Shown: one piece after another, positions 1 through 6,556 of the stretch
Layout of the letters: the number at the start of each line of letters is the position of its first letter
Numbering within the stretch: position 1 is the stretch's first letter
NCBI GenBank assembly: GCA_029986195.1
Contig: DALTYF010000032.1
Location: forward strand, 1 to 8,160
DNA length: 8,160 nucleotides
DNA from: Methanocorpusculum sp.
Lineage (GTDB): Archaea; Halobacteriota; Methanomicrobia; Methanomicrobiales; Methanocorpusculaceae
Direction of reading: 5' to 3'
Made by a program: the position numbers and the translations under genes
Notes under the pieces: generated by a model
Told to the model about the DNA's origin: nothing
Database searches by the model: none
The model's input: the letters and a program-made list of their open reading frames with translations, nothing else

Positions 1-1
1 G

Positions 2-235
2 AAAAAGAAGAGCAAAAGTACCGAGGAGCGGGAGGCGGAGGCACGGATGATCCACAACGCAAACATGGTGCTTTCCAGCGGGAAGAAGGCGATCATCGCG
101 CTTGCCGGACGCGGGGTGGGGCCGGAGGCTGCGGCGCGGATTTTAAACACCTTTGCAACGGGCGACAACTTCTACCGTGAAATCCTGAAGGCTGAGAGAC
201 GCTTTGTCCAGACCCACCGGTTCTGGTCGGACTAA
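2..235 (+). CDS. Lhr-like ATP-dependent helicase, C-terminal end (partial)
   Basis: The frame is open from the first bases of the window, so only the last 77 residues of a longer gene are present. The segment begins with a charged Lys/Glu/Arg-rich stretch, then reads IALAGRGVGPEAAARIL, then a FYREILKAER block, and ends in THRFWSD. From memory, this GVGPE-AARIL / YREIL-AE / RFW pattern is the usual extreme C-terminus of archaeal Lhr-type superfamily 2 DNA helicases, which act in DNA repair and recombination. The Walker A, DEAH and winged-helix regions lie upstream and are not visible, so activity cannot be judged. An internal ATG at 47 is not a credible start, because the same frame continues upstream of it. 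The gene converges on tbp, with about 165 nt between the two stops. Confidence 0.72.
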   Translation, partial: KKKSKSTEEREAEARMIHNANMVLSSGKKAIIALAGRGVGPEAAARILNTFATGDNFYREILKAERRFVQTHRFWSD

Positions 236-400
236 CCACTGTTCATGCACCGGACTGCCCCCTGTTTTGCCCGGGGGTCTGCAAGAACCTTGGACAAAAC
301 AAGAGCAGTTCTGAAAAAAAAGATTCGGGGATATGTTGATGAAACGACCCGGGTTTTTTCCGGGAGGATGCATCCTGACGGATGCGGGAGGCACCCTGCC
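236..400. terminator. Convergent gap between helicase and tbp with terminator-like elements
   Basis: No gene is seen here. On the + strand a GC hairpin pairs CCCCC at 258-262 with GGGGG at 273-277, and a T6 run at 354-359 follows CCCGGG; either could end helicase transcription. On the - strand, reading away from tbp, a 6-bp stem (GCATCC at 370-375 with GGATGC at 380-385, TGAC loop) is followed further on by a T8 run, which is A8 at 314-321 on the + strand. U-rich tracts are enough to terminate archaeal RNA polymerase, so the T runs are the likelier signals. The assignment is inference. Confidence 0.35.
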
Positions 401-967
401 TTATTTCTGTTCCTTTAAGATGGTTTCCAGACGCTCCTCAAGGAAATCAAGACCGCGGCGGACATCGTCAAGGTTCTTGCCGCCGGTTAAGATGATCTTT
501 CCTGAGGTGAAGAGGAGTGCGACGATCTTCGGGTCCTTAATGCGGTAGACAAGACCCGGGAACTGCTCCGGCTCGTACTCAATCGCCTCAAGGGACAGGG
601 TTGCCACAACCCGGTTCAGGTTAATGAACTTGCCAATGTCGTAGGAACAGACAATGTTCGTCACCGCAACTTTGGGGACGTCCAGTGTTTTTACCCCCGC
701 CTCTTTGAGGGATTTCAGGATGATCTCAAGGCCGTCCTGAAGAGCGGATTCGTTTCTGATGCCGGTTAAGACCACTTTTCCCGAGGAAAAGATCAAAGAT
801 GCCATTCTCGGCTCATCGATACGGTAGACTGCACCGGGGAACCGTTTGGTGTTCAGTTCACAGCCGTCAATCTTTTCAGCAATCTCTGCCAGGTTAATCT
901 CATCTGCGATTACGCCGGATGCAACGATATTTTCGATCTTCAGCGAATCGTATGTTTTCCCATCCAT
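401..967 (-). CDS. tbp: TATA-box-binding protein (TBP)
   Basis: This 188-residue protein is the general transcription factor that binds and bends the promoter TATA box and recruits TFB and RNA polymerase. It has the classic two-fold TBP repeat: repeat 1 at about residues 10-90 (IENIVAS, FPGAVYRI, SLIFSSGKVVLTG) and repeat 2 at about 100-182 (VTNIVCS, FPGLVYRI, LLFTSGKIILTG). The four phenylalanines that wedge into the DNA minor groove are present at 43, 60, 136 and 153. Length matches archaeal TBPs of about 180-190 residues. The C-terminus is KEQK, without the acidic tail found in some archaeal TBPs. The ATG at 967 gives a normal N-terminus (MDGKTYDSLKIENIVAS). No convincing Shine-Dalgarno sequence precedes it, so a very short or leaderless transcript is possible. 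It is divergent from the acyl-CoA synthetase gene. An inverted repeat overlaps the start codon. Confidence 0.97.
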   Translation of the reverse strand: MDGKTYDSLKIENIVASGVIADEINLAEIAEKIDGCELNTKRFPGAVYRIDEPRMASLIFSSGKVVLTGIRNESALQDGLEIILKSLKEAGVKTLDVPKVAVTNIVCSYDIGKFINLNRVVATLSLEAIEYEPEQFPGLVYRIKDPKIVALLFTSGKIILTGGKNLDDVRRGLDFLEERLETILKEQK

Positions 968-988
968 CTCTATTTAATACGAGAGATG
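965..988. repeat. 7-bp inverted repeat spanning the tbp start codon
   Basis: Perfect arms CATCTCT (965-971) and AGAGATG (982-988) flank an AT-rich 10-nt spacer containing ATTTAATA. The left arm includes the CAT that is the complement of the tbp start codon. It could be an operator on DNA around a TATA-like core, or a hairpin in a tbp transcript that hides the start codon. The arms are seen directly; a function is inferred. Confidence 0.45.
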
Positions 989-1094
989 CAAGCATAATAC
1001 TTCGCGTCCGTTGCACTGTCTCTCCCGGAAAGTACCCCCTTGGTCCTGCTCGCATTAATTACCTCAGACATCCCATCCATATAGGACAATAACC
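968..1094. promoter_or_regulatory. Divergent promoter region, tbp and acyl-CoA synthetase
   Basis: These 127 nt separate two divergently transcribed genes, so both promoters should lie here. For tbp (- strand) a TATA-like GTATTATGC sits about 25-32 nt before the ATG, a spacing that would give a leaderless transcript. For the synthetase (+ strand) the AT-rich candidates are ATTTAATA near 972-979 and GCATTAATTA near 1051-1060. An AGGA at 1083-1086, 8 nt before the ATG at 1095, is the likely ribosome binding site. Individual boxes are weak matches to the archaeal TATA consensus, so only the region is assigned with any confidence. Confidence 0.45.
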
Positions 1095-2801
1095 ATGACA
1101 GAGACGCTAGGGGCCCCGACCATTGGGGGCAACATTGGCAATTATGAAGAGACGTACCGTACGTTCTCTCTCGTCGCGCCAAAGTACTACAACTTCGCGT
1201 TTGACGTGGTCGATGCCTGGGCCAAAAAGGATCGCAACCACTTAGCGATGATCTGGGTAAACCAGGAGGGTGTTGAAAAGAAATTCACCTTCTGGGACAT
1301 GATGATCCACTCAAATGAGGCCGCAAACATTCTGATGAAGTTTGGCATTCAGAAAGGAGATCGTGTCCTTCTGATGCTTCCGCGTGTTCCCGAGTGGTGG
1401 ATTTTAGTCCTCGGTATCATGAAACTGGGCGCAGTGTTCTGTCCCTCGCCCCACATGCTGACGGTGAAGGATATCGCCTACCGGATGAAGGTCGGCAGTT
1501 TCAAGATGGTTATCACCGACAGCGAAAATATGGATAAGGTTGATGAGGTCGCAGCTGACTGTCCGAATCTCCAGCTCCGCATGATTGTGGACGACAAACC
1601 CGGAGAACGGCTTGAAACACCGTGGATCGGCTACCAGAACGAGCTGCTGTATCCGGCCCCGGTCTCCACAAAACTTGTGAGCAGTGTCGGCCGCAGGATG
1701 CTTGCAACCGACCCGATGCTGATCTACTTCACCTCCGGAACCACCAAAGATCCGAAGATGGTGCTGCACGACTACGGGCACCCGCTCGGTCAGACGGTTA
1801 CGGCAAAGTTCTGGCATGACTTAACGGAGTATGATGTGCACTTTACGGTGTCGGATACCGGATGGGCAAAGTGCGGCTGGGGCAAAATTTACGGCCAGTG
1901 GATCTGCGGCGCATGTATCTTTGTCTATGACTATCGCACGAAGTTCCATGCAACCGAACTCCTGCCGCTGATCGAGCGGTACGGGATTACGTCGTTCTGT
2001 GCACCGCCGACGATCTACCGGATGCTGATCATCGCGGACCTGAAGAAGTTCTCGTTTAGCGAGCTGCGTACCTGTACAAGTGCCGGCGAGCCGCTGAACC
2101 CGGAGGTTATCCGCATCTGGAAGGAAGGTACCGGCCTTACGATCCGGGAAGGATACGGTCAGACCGAGACCTGCTGCTGTATTGCAACGATGCCCGGCAT
2201 GGAGGTCAAGCAGGGTTCGATGGGAAAACCGGTTCCCGGCTGGCACGTTCAGCTCCATGACGATGACGGAAACGAGGTTCCGCAGGGTGAGACCGGCAGA
2301 ATCGCTATCTCGCTCAGTCCAAGACCCGCAGGTCTTATCCGCGAGTACCTCGACAACCCCGAGGAGAACGCGGCGATGTTCGTCAACGGCTGGTACTACA
2401 CCGGTGACAAGGCGTATCTGGACGAGGACGGTTACTTCTGGTTCGTTGGAAGAAACGATGATGTGATCAAAAGCTCCGGCTACCGGATCAGTCCGTTTGA
2501 GGTGGAGTCCACCCTTCTTGAACACCCGGCGGTCAAAGAGAGTGCGGTGGTCGGCAGTCCCGATTCCATCCGCGGTATGGTGATTAAGGCGTTCATCGTT
2601 CTGCACGACGGATACCAGCCGTCGGATAAGCTGGTGAAGGATATTCAGAATTACGTGAAGCGGACGACCGCCCCGTACAAATATCCGCGTCTGATCGAGT
2701 TCGTTGCCGAGCTGCCGAAGACCATCTCCGGCAAGATCAAGCGTGCCGAGCTCCGTAACCGTGAACTCCAGCGGTTTGCCGAAGAAAACGGCGATAACTA
2801 A
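1095..2801 (+). CDS. AMP-forming acyl-CoA synthetase (medium/branched-chain type)
   Basis: This 568-residue cytoplasmic enzyme of the ANL superfamily activates a carboxylic acid with ATP to an acyl-adenylate, then transfers it to CoA, releasing AMP and PPi. Motifs appear in order: the ATP phosphate-binding loop YFTSGTTKDPKMV at about 211-223, SAGEPLNPEV near 331-340, EGYGQTE ending at Glu358, the ribose-binding Asp438 in TGDKAYLDEDGYFWF, the hinge GRNDDVIKSSGYRISPFEVE with Arg453, and the C-terminal PKTISGKIKR with catalytic Lys547. All key residues are present and the frame is intact. The overall style, including NYEETYRTFSLVAPKYYNFAFDVVD near the N-terminus, resembles the Methanosarcina acetivorans enzyme MacS (2-methylbutyryl-CoA synthetase) more than acetyl-CoA synthetases, which are longer at about 650 residues. 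The substrate is therefore probably a short, medium or branched acid, but the sequence does not fix which. It is monocistronic, with a T-tract directly after the stop. Confidence 0.92.
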   Translation: MTETLGAPTIGGNIGNYEETYRTFSLVAPKYYNFAFDVVDAWAKKDRNHLAMIWVNQEGVEKKFTFWDMMIHSNEAANILMKFGIQKGDRVLLMLPRVPEWWILVLGIMKLGAVFCPSPHMLTVKDIAYRMKVGSFKMVITDSENMDKVDEVAADCPNLQLRMIVDDKPGERLETPWIGYQNELLYPAPVSTKLVSSVGRRMLATDPMLIYFTSGTTKDPKMVLHDYGHPLGQTVTAKFWHDLTEYDVHFTVSDTGWAKCGWGKIYGQWICGACIFVYDYRTKFHATELLPLIERYGITSFCAPPTIYRMLIIADLKKFSFSELRTCTSAGEPLNPEVIRIWKEGTGLTIREGYGQTETCCCIATMPGMEVKQGSMGKPVPGWHVQLHDDDGNEVPQGETGRIAISLSPRPAGLIREYLDNPEENAAMFVNGWYYTGDKAYLDEDGYFWFVGRNDDVIKSSGYRISPFEVESTLLEHPAVKESAVVGSPDSIRGMVIKAFIVLHDGYQPSDKLVKDIQNYVKRTTAPYKYPRLIEFVAELPKTISGKIKRAELRNRELQRFAEENGDN

Positions 2802-2820
2802 TTTTTTCTTTTTTGAAAAG
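2802..2820 (+). terminator. T-tract terminator after the acyl-CoA synthetase gene
   Basis: T6-C-T6 (2802-2814) begins immediately after the TAA stop; U-rich tracts terminate archaeal RNA polymerase. A small AT-rich hairpin (CTTTT 2808-2812 with AAAAG 2816-2820) overlaps it. The opposing activase gene stops only 31 nt away, so termination has to be tight here. Confidence 0.6.
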
Positions 2821-2832
2821 CAGTACCCTGTC

Positions 2833-3585
2833 TCAAAATCCCTTCAGTGCTGCACCGATTGCCCCGGCAAACTGTGCATCGGGAGAGGTAACCACCGGGC
2901 GACTCAGCCGTTCTTCCAGGGCAGTACGGACCGCACTGCTGGCTGACAGACCGCCTGAGAGAAAGACAGCGTCTGCAACCCGGACGCGTGCCGCAAGACC
3001 TGCGGCCTTTTCGGCAGCGGAGGCGATGACACCGGCAAGAATATCTGCACGGTTTGCCCCGGATGCCCGCAGACCGATGACCTCTGACTCGGCAAAGACT
3101 GCGCAGGTACTCGTAATCCGGACCGGAACCGCCCCTGTGACCGCGGCATCCAGTGTTGCAAACGTCTCGCCGAGGGTCTCAAGCATCATCTCAAGAAACT
3201 TTCCGGTTCCCGCGGCACATTTGTCGTTCATAATGAAATCCGCAACGGCTCCGTTTTCCTCACAGATGATGATTTTGCTGTCCTGACCTCCGATGTCAAT
3301 CACCGTTCGTACCGCAGGATTCAGATAATGAACCCCCAGCGCATGGCACGTGATTTCGGTGACTGCCGCATCCGCGTCAACCGAGACGCGGCCGTAGCCG
3401 GTTGCCGTAATAAACAACTCTGATCGTGAAATCCCGTGTTTTTGCATGAGTTCTCCGCACATCTTATCGGTGAGTTCACGCGTGTTCCAGTCGGACGGAA
3501 CCATTGAGAGCCTGACAACCGCACCATCATGTAGTAAAGCAAACTTCGTGTAGCGCGAGCCTGCATCAATTCCCAGCGAATACAT
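2833..3585 (-). CDS. 2-hydroxyacyl-CoA dehydratase activase / DCCP reductase (HgdC-like ATPase)
   Basis: This 250-residue protein belongs to the BadF/BadG/BcrA/BcrD ATPase family (ASKHA fold). Such activases are homodimers holding one [4Fe-4S] cluster. ATP hydrolysis drives single electrons at very low potential into a partner iron-sulfur protein. Visible motifs: phosphate-1 loop GIDAGSRYTK at 5-14, phosphate-2 DIGGQDSKI at 97-105, cluster-ligand Cys123 in NDKCAAGTGKFLE, Cys161 in STCAVFAESEV, the adenosine-site GG at 211-212 in FLSGGLSAS, and the family-typical end PDAQFAGAIGAALKGF. The two cysteines and both phosphate loops are intact. The frame can be extended upstream to 3642, but ATG 3585 is chosen: MYSLGIDAGS is the normal family start, GGAG lies about 10 nt before it, and the ATG comes 1 nt after the stop of the HgdB-like gene, as expected for translational coupling. 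The function depends on its partner. Confidence 0.93.
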   Translation of the reverse strand: MYSLGIDAGSRYTKFALLHDGAVVRLSMVPSDWNTRELTDKMCGELMQKHGISRSELFITATGYGRVSVDADAAVTEITCHALGVHYLNPAVRTVIDIGGQDSKIIICEENGAVADFIMNDKCAAGTGKFLEMMLETLGETFATLDAAVTGAVPVRITSTCAVFAESEVIGLRASGANRADILAGVIASAAEKAAGLAARVRVADAVFLSGGLSASSAVRTALEERLSRPVVTSPDAQFAGAIGAALKGF

Positions 3586-3586
3586 C

Positions 3587-4728
3587 TTACAGCATCTCCA
3601 GAAATGCAGACAAGCGGGTTGAAATCTGGCCGGTATCTGCACGGGAGTAGTCAGTCTCCAGATGCATGAACGGGGTCTTTTTTACCCCGGACACATACCC
3701 GCGGAGTTTTGTACTCTCCGCATTAAAGGTGTGGCAGGCAACAAGACCCATGTCAACCACACCGTCAACCCGGTACTCATCGATCTTTTCCCCGATGATC
3801 TCAAGCCGGGCGGTGTTTGGTGTCATGCAGGAGCAGGGGATTCTGATGTACTTGCGGGCGAGGGCATCGTAGACATCGGGATTTTCTTCGTCCACCAGGA
3901 GTTCGGCTGCCCGTGAACCGATGCAGCCTTCAAGATATACAACCGTGCCTCCGGCGGCTTCTATTGCGTCGATGACTTTGACCGTTGCTTTGGTTACCGG
4001 AGATCCGGTGAGGAGAATACGTTTCGGGTGCCGCATTGGAACCGGCCGGCCGGTATATGTTTCTTTGAGGTTCTGAAGTTCTGCAAGTTTCCCGGCGGGT
4101 TCACACGAGCTCGTAACGGAGTTGAACATCTCAAACAATTCCCTGCCGGAAATCCGGGGTGGATCTTCTTTTGCAAGATGATACACATCTGCGAGTGCCC
4201 GCCGCTCTGCATTCAGTGCACGGATCTGATCACGAATCATCTCATCTGTGATGACTGCGCCAAAGATCTCTTCCAGCCGTTTTGCAAACTTTCTGAACTC
4301 GATTGTCAGAAGCGCGATGCTGTCCTCATCGATCGTCTGCGGAAGATGAATTACATGCACCGGAATTTCTTCAGAGATGTACTCAAACATCTTTTTCTTG
4401 CCGTCGCAGGTTGTTTCGCCCACGATAAGTTTTGCAAAATGTGAGTAGGAGAGCGGCCGCTCCGAAGCGATCCGTAACTGGACTTCACCAGCGGGCAGAA
4501 ATTGACCGGAAGGCCAGTTTTTGCTGCGGGAATGGTGGTGTCCGTTCCGCCGCAGAGTGAGACGGGCACCGCCCCTGTGGCCCGGATCAGTTCGCGGGGA
4601 ACAAAAGTACAGAACGTGCCGACGAAGGGGGTCTCGCGGGAAAGCGCACGAACCCTCAGAAAATTTTTCCGGTGCTGTTCGGAGAAGGTGTCAAAGTCCG
4701 CGGGGAGATCGTTCATTGCTGTACTCAT
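3587..4728 (-). pseudogene. HgdB-like dehydratase subunit / double-cubane-cluster protein, frameshifted
   Basis: Two overlapping frames together encode one 2-hydroxyacyl-CoA dehydratase D-component (HgdB family). The first runs from 4728 (or 4743/4716) through [11 protein letters not shown]. The second resumes as [20 protein letters not shown] and runs to [12 protein letters not shown] and FLEML, stop 3587-3589. Restoring one base at 4469-4470 turns GGA-TCG-CTT into GGA-TTC-GCT, giving the family-typical SSYGFA and a 380-residue protein of normal length. In that numbering, cysteines available for iron-sulfur binding are 40 (GTFC), 59, 78 (NFCP), 108 (GETTC), 209, 269 (EGC), 299/301 (CSC) and 332 (ACHTF). 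No HgdA-type second subunit is present, and the activase follows directly. That arrangement fits double-cubane-cluster proteins (DCCP) and their archaeal relatives of unknown substrate better than a classical HgdAB dehydratase. As read, translation would drift out of frame after about 86 residues. It may be a true pseudogene or a sequence error. The start is uncertain; 4728 and 4716 both precede the conserved LPADFDTF. Confidence 0.85.
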
Positions 4729-4743
4729 CCGCAAACAGCACAT

Positions 4744-4816
4744 ATAGTGCTTCTGTCTTACCGGTGATGCATCCCTTATTACCGTTCACGTCCAATATAT
4801 ACTTCAGTGAAGATTC
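4744..4816. promoter_or_regulatory. Divergent promoter region, HgdB-like operon and fbp
   Basis: These 73 nt contain AATATATA at 4794-4801. Read on the - strand it is a good archaeal TATA box (GTATATATT), placing a start site near 4772 and a leader of about 30-45 nt for the HgdB-like gene. On the + strand it is only about 20 nt from the fbp ATG, too close to be its TATA box; CTTATTA near 4774-4780 is a weaker alternative. A CTTCA-G-TGAAG inverted repeat (4802-4812) sits just before the fbp start and might be an operator. Box assignments are inference. Confidence 0.45.
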
Positions 4817-5707
4817 ATGACGACCCTACAGGAATATCTCAAAAACTCCGGCGTATATGAAGATCTCAGCAAAATAATTCTCTTAATAGCGGATCAGGCG
4901 GCACCCATCCGTGCTGCGTTCATCAGCAACCAGAGTTATGCTGACTCCACCAATGCTTCCGGAGAGCAGCAGGCTGCAATGGACACCTGGGCCGATACGC
5001 ATATTACCCGTGTCCTTGCAAAGAGTGGGCTTGTGCGTGCGGTCGCCTCCGAAGAACAGGATGATATCACTACCTTCTCCTCATCCGCAAAGTACTCGGT
5101 GGTGATGGATCCGCTGGACGGCTCTTCGCTTATCTCGGTGAATCTGTGCGTCGGTACCATTGTTGGTATTTATGACGGTGATGTGCTGCAGCCGGGAAAG
5201 AACCTGAAAGCTGCGTTTTATATGCTCTACGGGCCGATGACGACGCTTACACTGTCGGTCGGGCGCGGTGTTGCAATCTTTGCCCTGAACAGCAACGGTG
5301 TGTATCAGCTGATGCAGGACAATGTGCAGATTCCGGAAGGAAATCTCTATGGTTCTGGCGGTCTGCGGACGGAGTGGCTGCCGGAGCATGCAAAGTTCAT
5401 CGCAGATATTGAGGCGGCGGGCGGCAAGAACCGGTACTCGGGTTCGTTTGTTGCGGACTTCCATCAGGTGCTGAAGTATGGCGGGGTGTATGCGTATCCG
5501 CCGACGACGAAGTCGCCGGACGGAAAACTGCGGCTGGTGTTTGAGGTCAATCCGATCGGATTTCTGGCGTCCCAGGCGGGAGGGGCTGTTTCCAACGGTG
5601 TTTCGAGTACACTTGCGGTGGTGCCTGCACGGGTGCACCAGAGAACACCGATCTATGTCGGCAGCCGCGGCATGATTGCAGCAATCGAAAAAATTCACAA
5701 TGCGTGA
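4817..5707 (+). CDS. fbp: Fructose-1,6-bisphosphatase, class I
   Basis: This 296-residue cytoplasmic enzyme hydrolyses fructose 1,6-bisphosphate to fructose 6-phosphate, the committed step of gluconeogenesis. The metal site is complete: Glu79-Glu80 in ASEEQD, Asp98 and Asp101 in DPLDGSS, and Glu243 in LVFEVNP, the counterpart of Glu280 in the mammalian enzyme. The substrate-binding block NRYSGSFVADFHQVLKYGGVYAYP and the following GKLRLVFEVNPIGFLASQAGG match the class I family in order and spacing. The length is slightly below the usual 320-340 residues. The ATG at 4817 gives the typical N-terminus MTTLQEYL; no strong ribosome binding site precedes it. It is followed after 3 nt by a degenerate class V FBP aldolase/phosphatase homologue, evidently in the same operon. 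Many archaea rely on the class V enzyme for this step, so the class I gene may be the main FBPase here. A related sugar bisphosphate substrate cannot be excluded. Confidence 0.93.
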   Translation: MTTLQEYLKNSGVYEDLSKIILLIADQAAPIRAAFISNQSYADSTNASGEQQAAMDTWADTHITRVLAKSGLVRAVASEEQDDITTFSSSAKYSVVMDPLDGSSLISVNLCVGTIVGIYDGDVLQPGKNLKAAFYMLYGPMTTLTLSVGRGVAIFALNSNGVYQLMQDNVQIPEGNLYGSGGLRTEWLPEHAKFIADIEAAGGKNRYSGSFVADFHQVLKYGGVYAYPPTTKSPDGKLRLVFEVNPIGFLASQAGGAVSNGVSSTLAVVPARVHQRTPIYVGSRGMIAAIEKIHNA

Positions 5708-5710
5708 CAT

Positions 5711-6550
5711 ATGACAACGACAATTTCCGTGTGTGCTCTGCCGCTCGGCGGCATTGCCGGGTCTGCGGCGATCTTTCCGGATGTCCTGCAGCGGGCGGCG
5801 AAGGTGTTAAAAGAGGCGGAAGGGTCACTTCTGACGGATTCGCTGGTGACGCATGTTGCCGACTGGCTGGTGCTGGTAATGGTGCATGGAGAAGGCGGAG
5901 CATCGCCGATGGTTACGGCCCTGAAGGATGCAGCTGTTGCCGCGGCTGCGGAGACGGCAGGAAAACGGCGGTTGTTTTCCCGCAATGACAAGCCCGTGAT
6001 GTGCGGGTTGTCGTTTGCGGAGCGGGAAAGTGAGCCGTTTGTGCTGTTTCTCGCCGGAGCACGTGCTCCAAAGTTCTGGAACCCGGTTCTGCTTTCCCAG
6101 TTTGCTGATCCGTTTGCAACACCCTCTCTTGCGGACGGAAACGGCTTTGTGTTCTGTACCGAGGATGCCGCAATGTTTCAGATGCCGCAGGATCTGTACC
6201 GGCTGCTTGCTGCGGTAAAGAGTTCTGCAATCGTGGGCGTCGCTGCTGATGCGGATACTCCGGCGGCGTCCGCCGGTTCGGGCGTGGTGATGATCGCCCG
6301 TGCGGAGTGTCCGTACCCAGCCGCCGCAGAACTCTGCGGCGTGTTTGCCCGTCCCCGCGCCTCGCCGGAAGGGGTGCTCTGTCCGGTCAGTCTGTGTGAC
6401 GGCAGGGCTGTGGTCTTCGGTGTTGTCCCGGTGGTGGCTCTTGGTTTTTCGGTTGCTGACGGGAAACTCTCCGGTCCGGTGGATCTCTTTGATAATCCGG
6501 CGTTTGATGCGGTACGGACCGCGGCGGGAAAACTTTCCGGGTTCATCTAA
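5711..6550 (+). CDS. Degenerate FBP aldolase/phosphatase (class V FBPase) homologue, likely pseudoenzyme
   Basis: This 279-residue protein aligns by eye along its length with archaeal bifunctional FBP aldolase/phosphatase (about 370-400 residues). Matching blocks are VTHVADWLVLVMVH (family VTHVGDDLQLIMTH), ERESEPFVLFLA (ERASEPIAIFMA), FADPFATPSL (FADPFNTPGL), MPQDLYRLLA, VVALGFSVADGKLSGPVDLF and DNPAFDAVR. The functional residues are gone. The first metal Asp of ADIGS is Pro11 or Leu12, the His of AGHH is Ser18, the second Asp of GDD is Trp52, the GAGQDLLSDAFSGN block is missing, and the Asp-Lys of ADKTEP is Gly-Ala (116-117). The Schiff-base lysine segment YVGKDDP is replaced around 187-192 by SAGSG. 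The C-terminal segment after YMRRHGPF is missing. The frame is nevertheless uninterrupted. It starts 3 nt after the fbp stop and ends at a strong terminator. Homology is confident; a non-catalytic structural or regulatory role with the adjacent FBPase is inference, and a slowly decaying relic is the alternative. Confidence 0.82.
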   Translation: MTTTISVCALPLGGIAGSAAIFPDVLQRAAKVLKEAEGSLLTDSLVTHVADWLVLVMVHGEGGASPMVTALKDAAVAAAAETAGKRRLFSRNDKPVMCGLSFAERESEPFVLFLAGARAPKFWNPVLLSQFADPFATPSLADGNGFVFCTEDAAMFQMPQDLYRLLAAVKSSAIVGVAADADTPAASAGSGVVMIARAECPYPAAAELCGVFARPRASPEGVLCPVSLCDGRAVVFGVVPVVALGFSVADGKLSGPVDLFDNPAFDAVRTAAGKLSGFI

Positions 6551-6556
6551 CTGAAA

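Noticed and set aside
970..1182. 70-codon - strand frame covering the tbp/synthetase intergenic region
   Set aside because: It overlaps the synthetase N-terminus and the promoter region, ends at the tbp start, and has no family resemblance.
1821..2606. 261-codon open frame on the - strand opposite the acyl-CoA synthetase
   Set aside because: It lies wholly within a gene with complete catalytic motifs on the other strand, its product is Arg/His-rich and unrecognisable, and it has no start signal. It is a shadow of GC-biased third positions.
3586..3642. Longer activase start at 3642 giving 19 extra residues
   Set aside because: The extra residues lie inside the end of the HgdB-like gene and are unlike the family N-terminus; ATG 3585 gives the canonical MYSLGIDAGS start next to the upstream stop.
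4028..4444. 138-codon + strand frame opposite the HgdB-like gene
   Set aside because: The - strand carries continuous HgdB family motifs through this region; the + strand product has no recognisable motif.
4460..4480. Programmed -1 frameshifting as the explanation of the HgdB-like split
   Set aside because: No slippery heptamer is present at the junction (TAC-GGA-TCG-CTT) and no strong stem directly follows; a missing T fits the protein family exactly.
4351..4743. Treating the N-terminal HgdB half as a separate 130-residue gene
   Set aside because: After SSYG the residues stop matching the family and the matching sequence continues in another frame, so the two parts belong to one interrupted gene.
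4794..4801. AATATATA as the fbp TATA box
   Set aside because: It is only about 20 nt before the fbp ATG, which would place transcription start inside the coding region; it fits the opposite-strand gene better.
5081..5710. 209-codon open frame on the - strand opposite fbp
   Set aside because: Fully overlaps a confident fructose-1,6-bisphosphatase; the composition is typical of an antisense shadow and no family is recognised.
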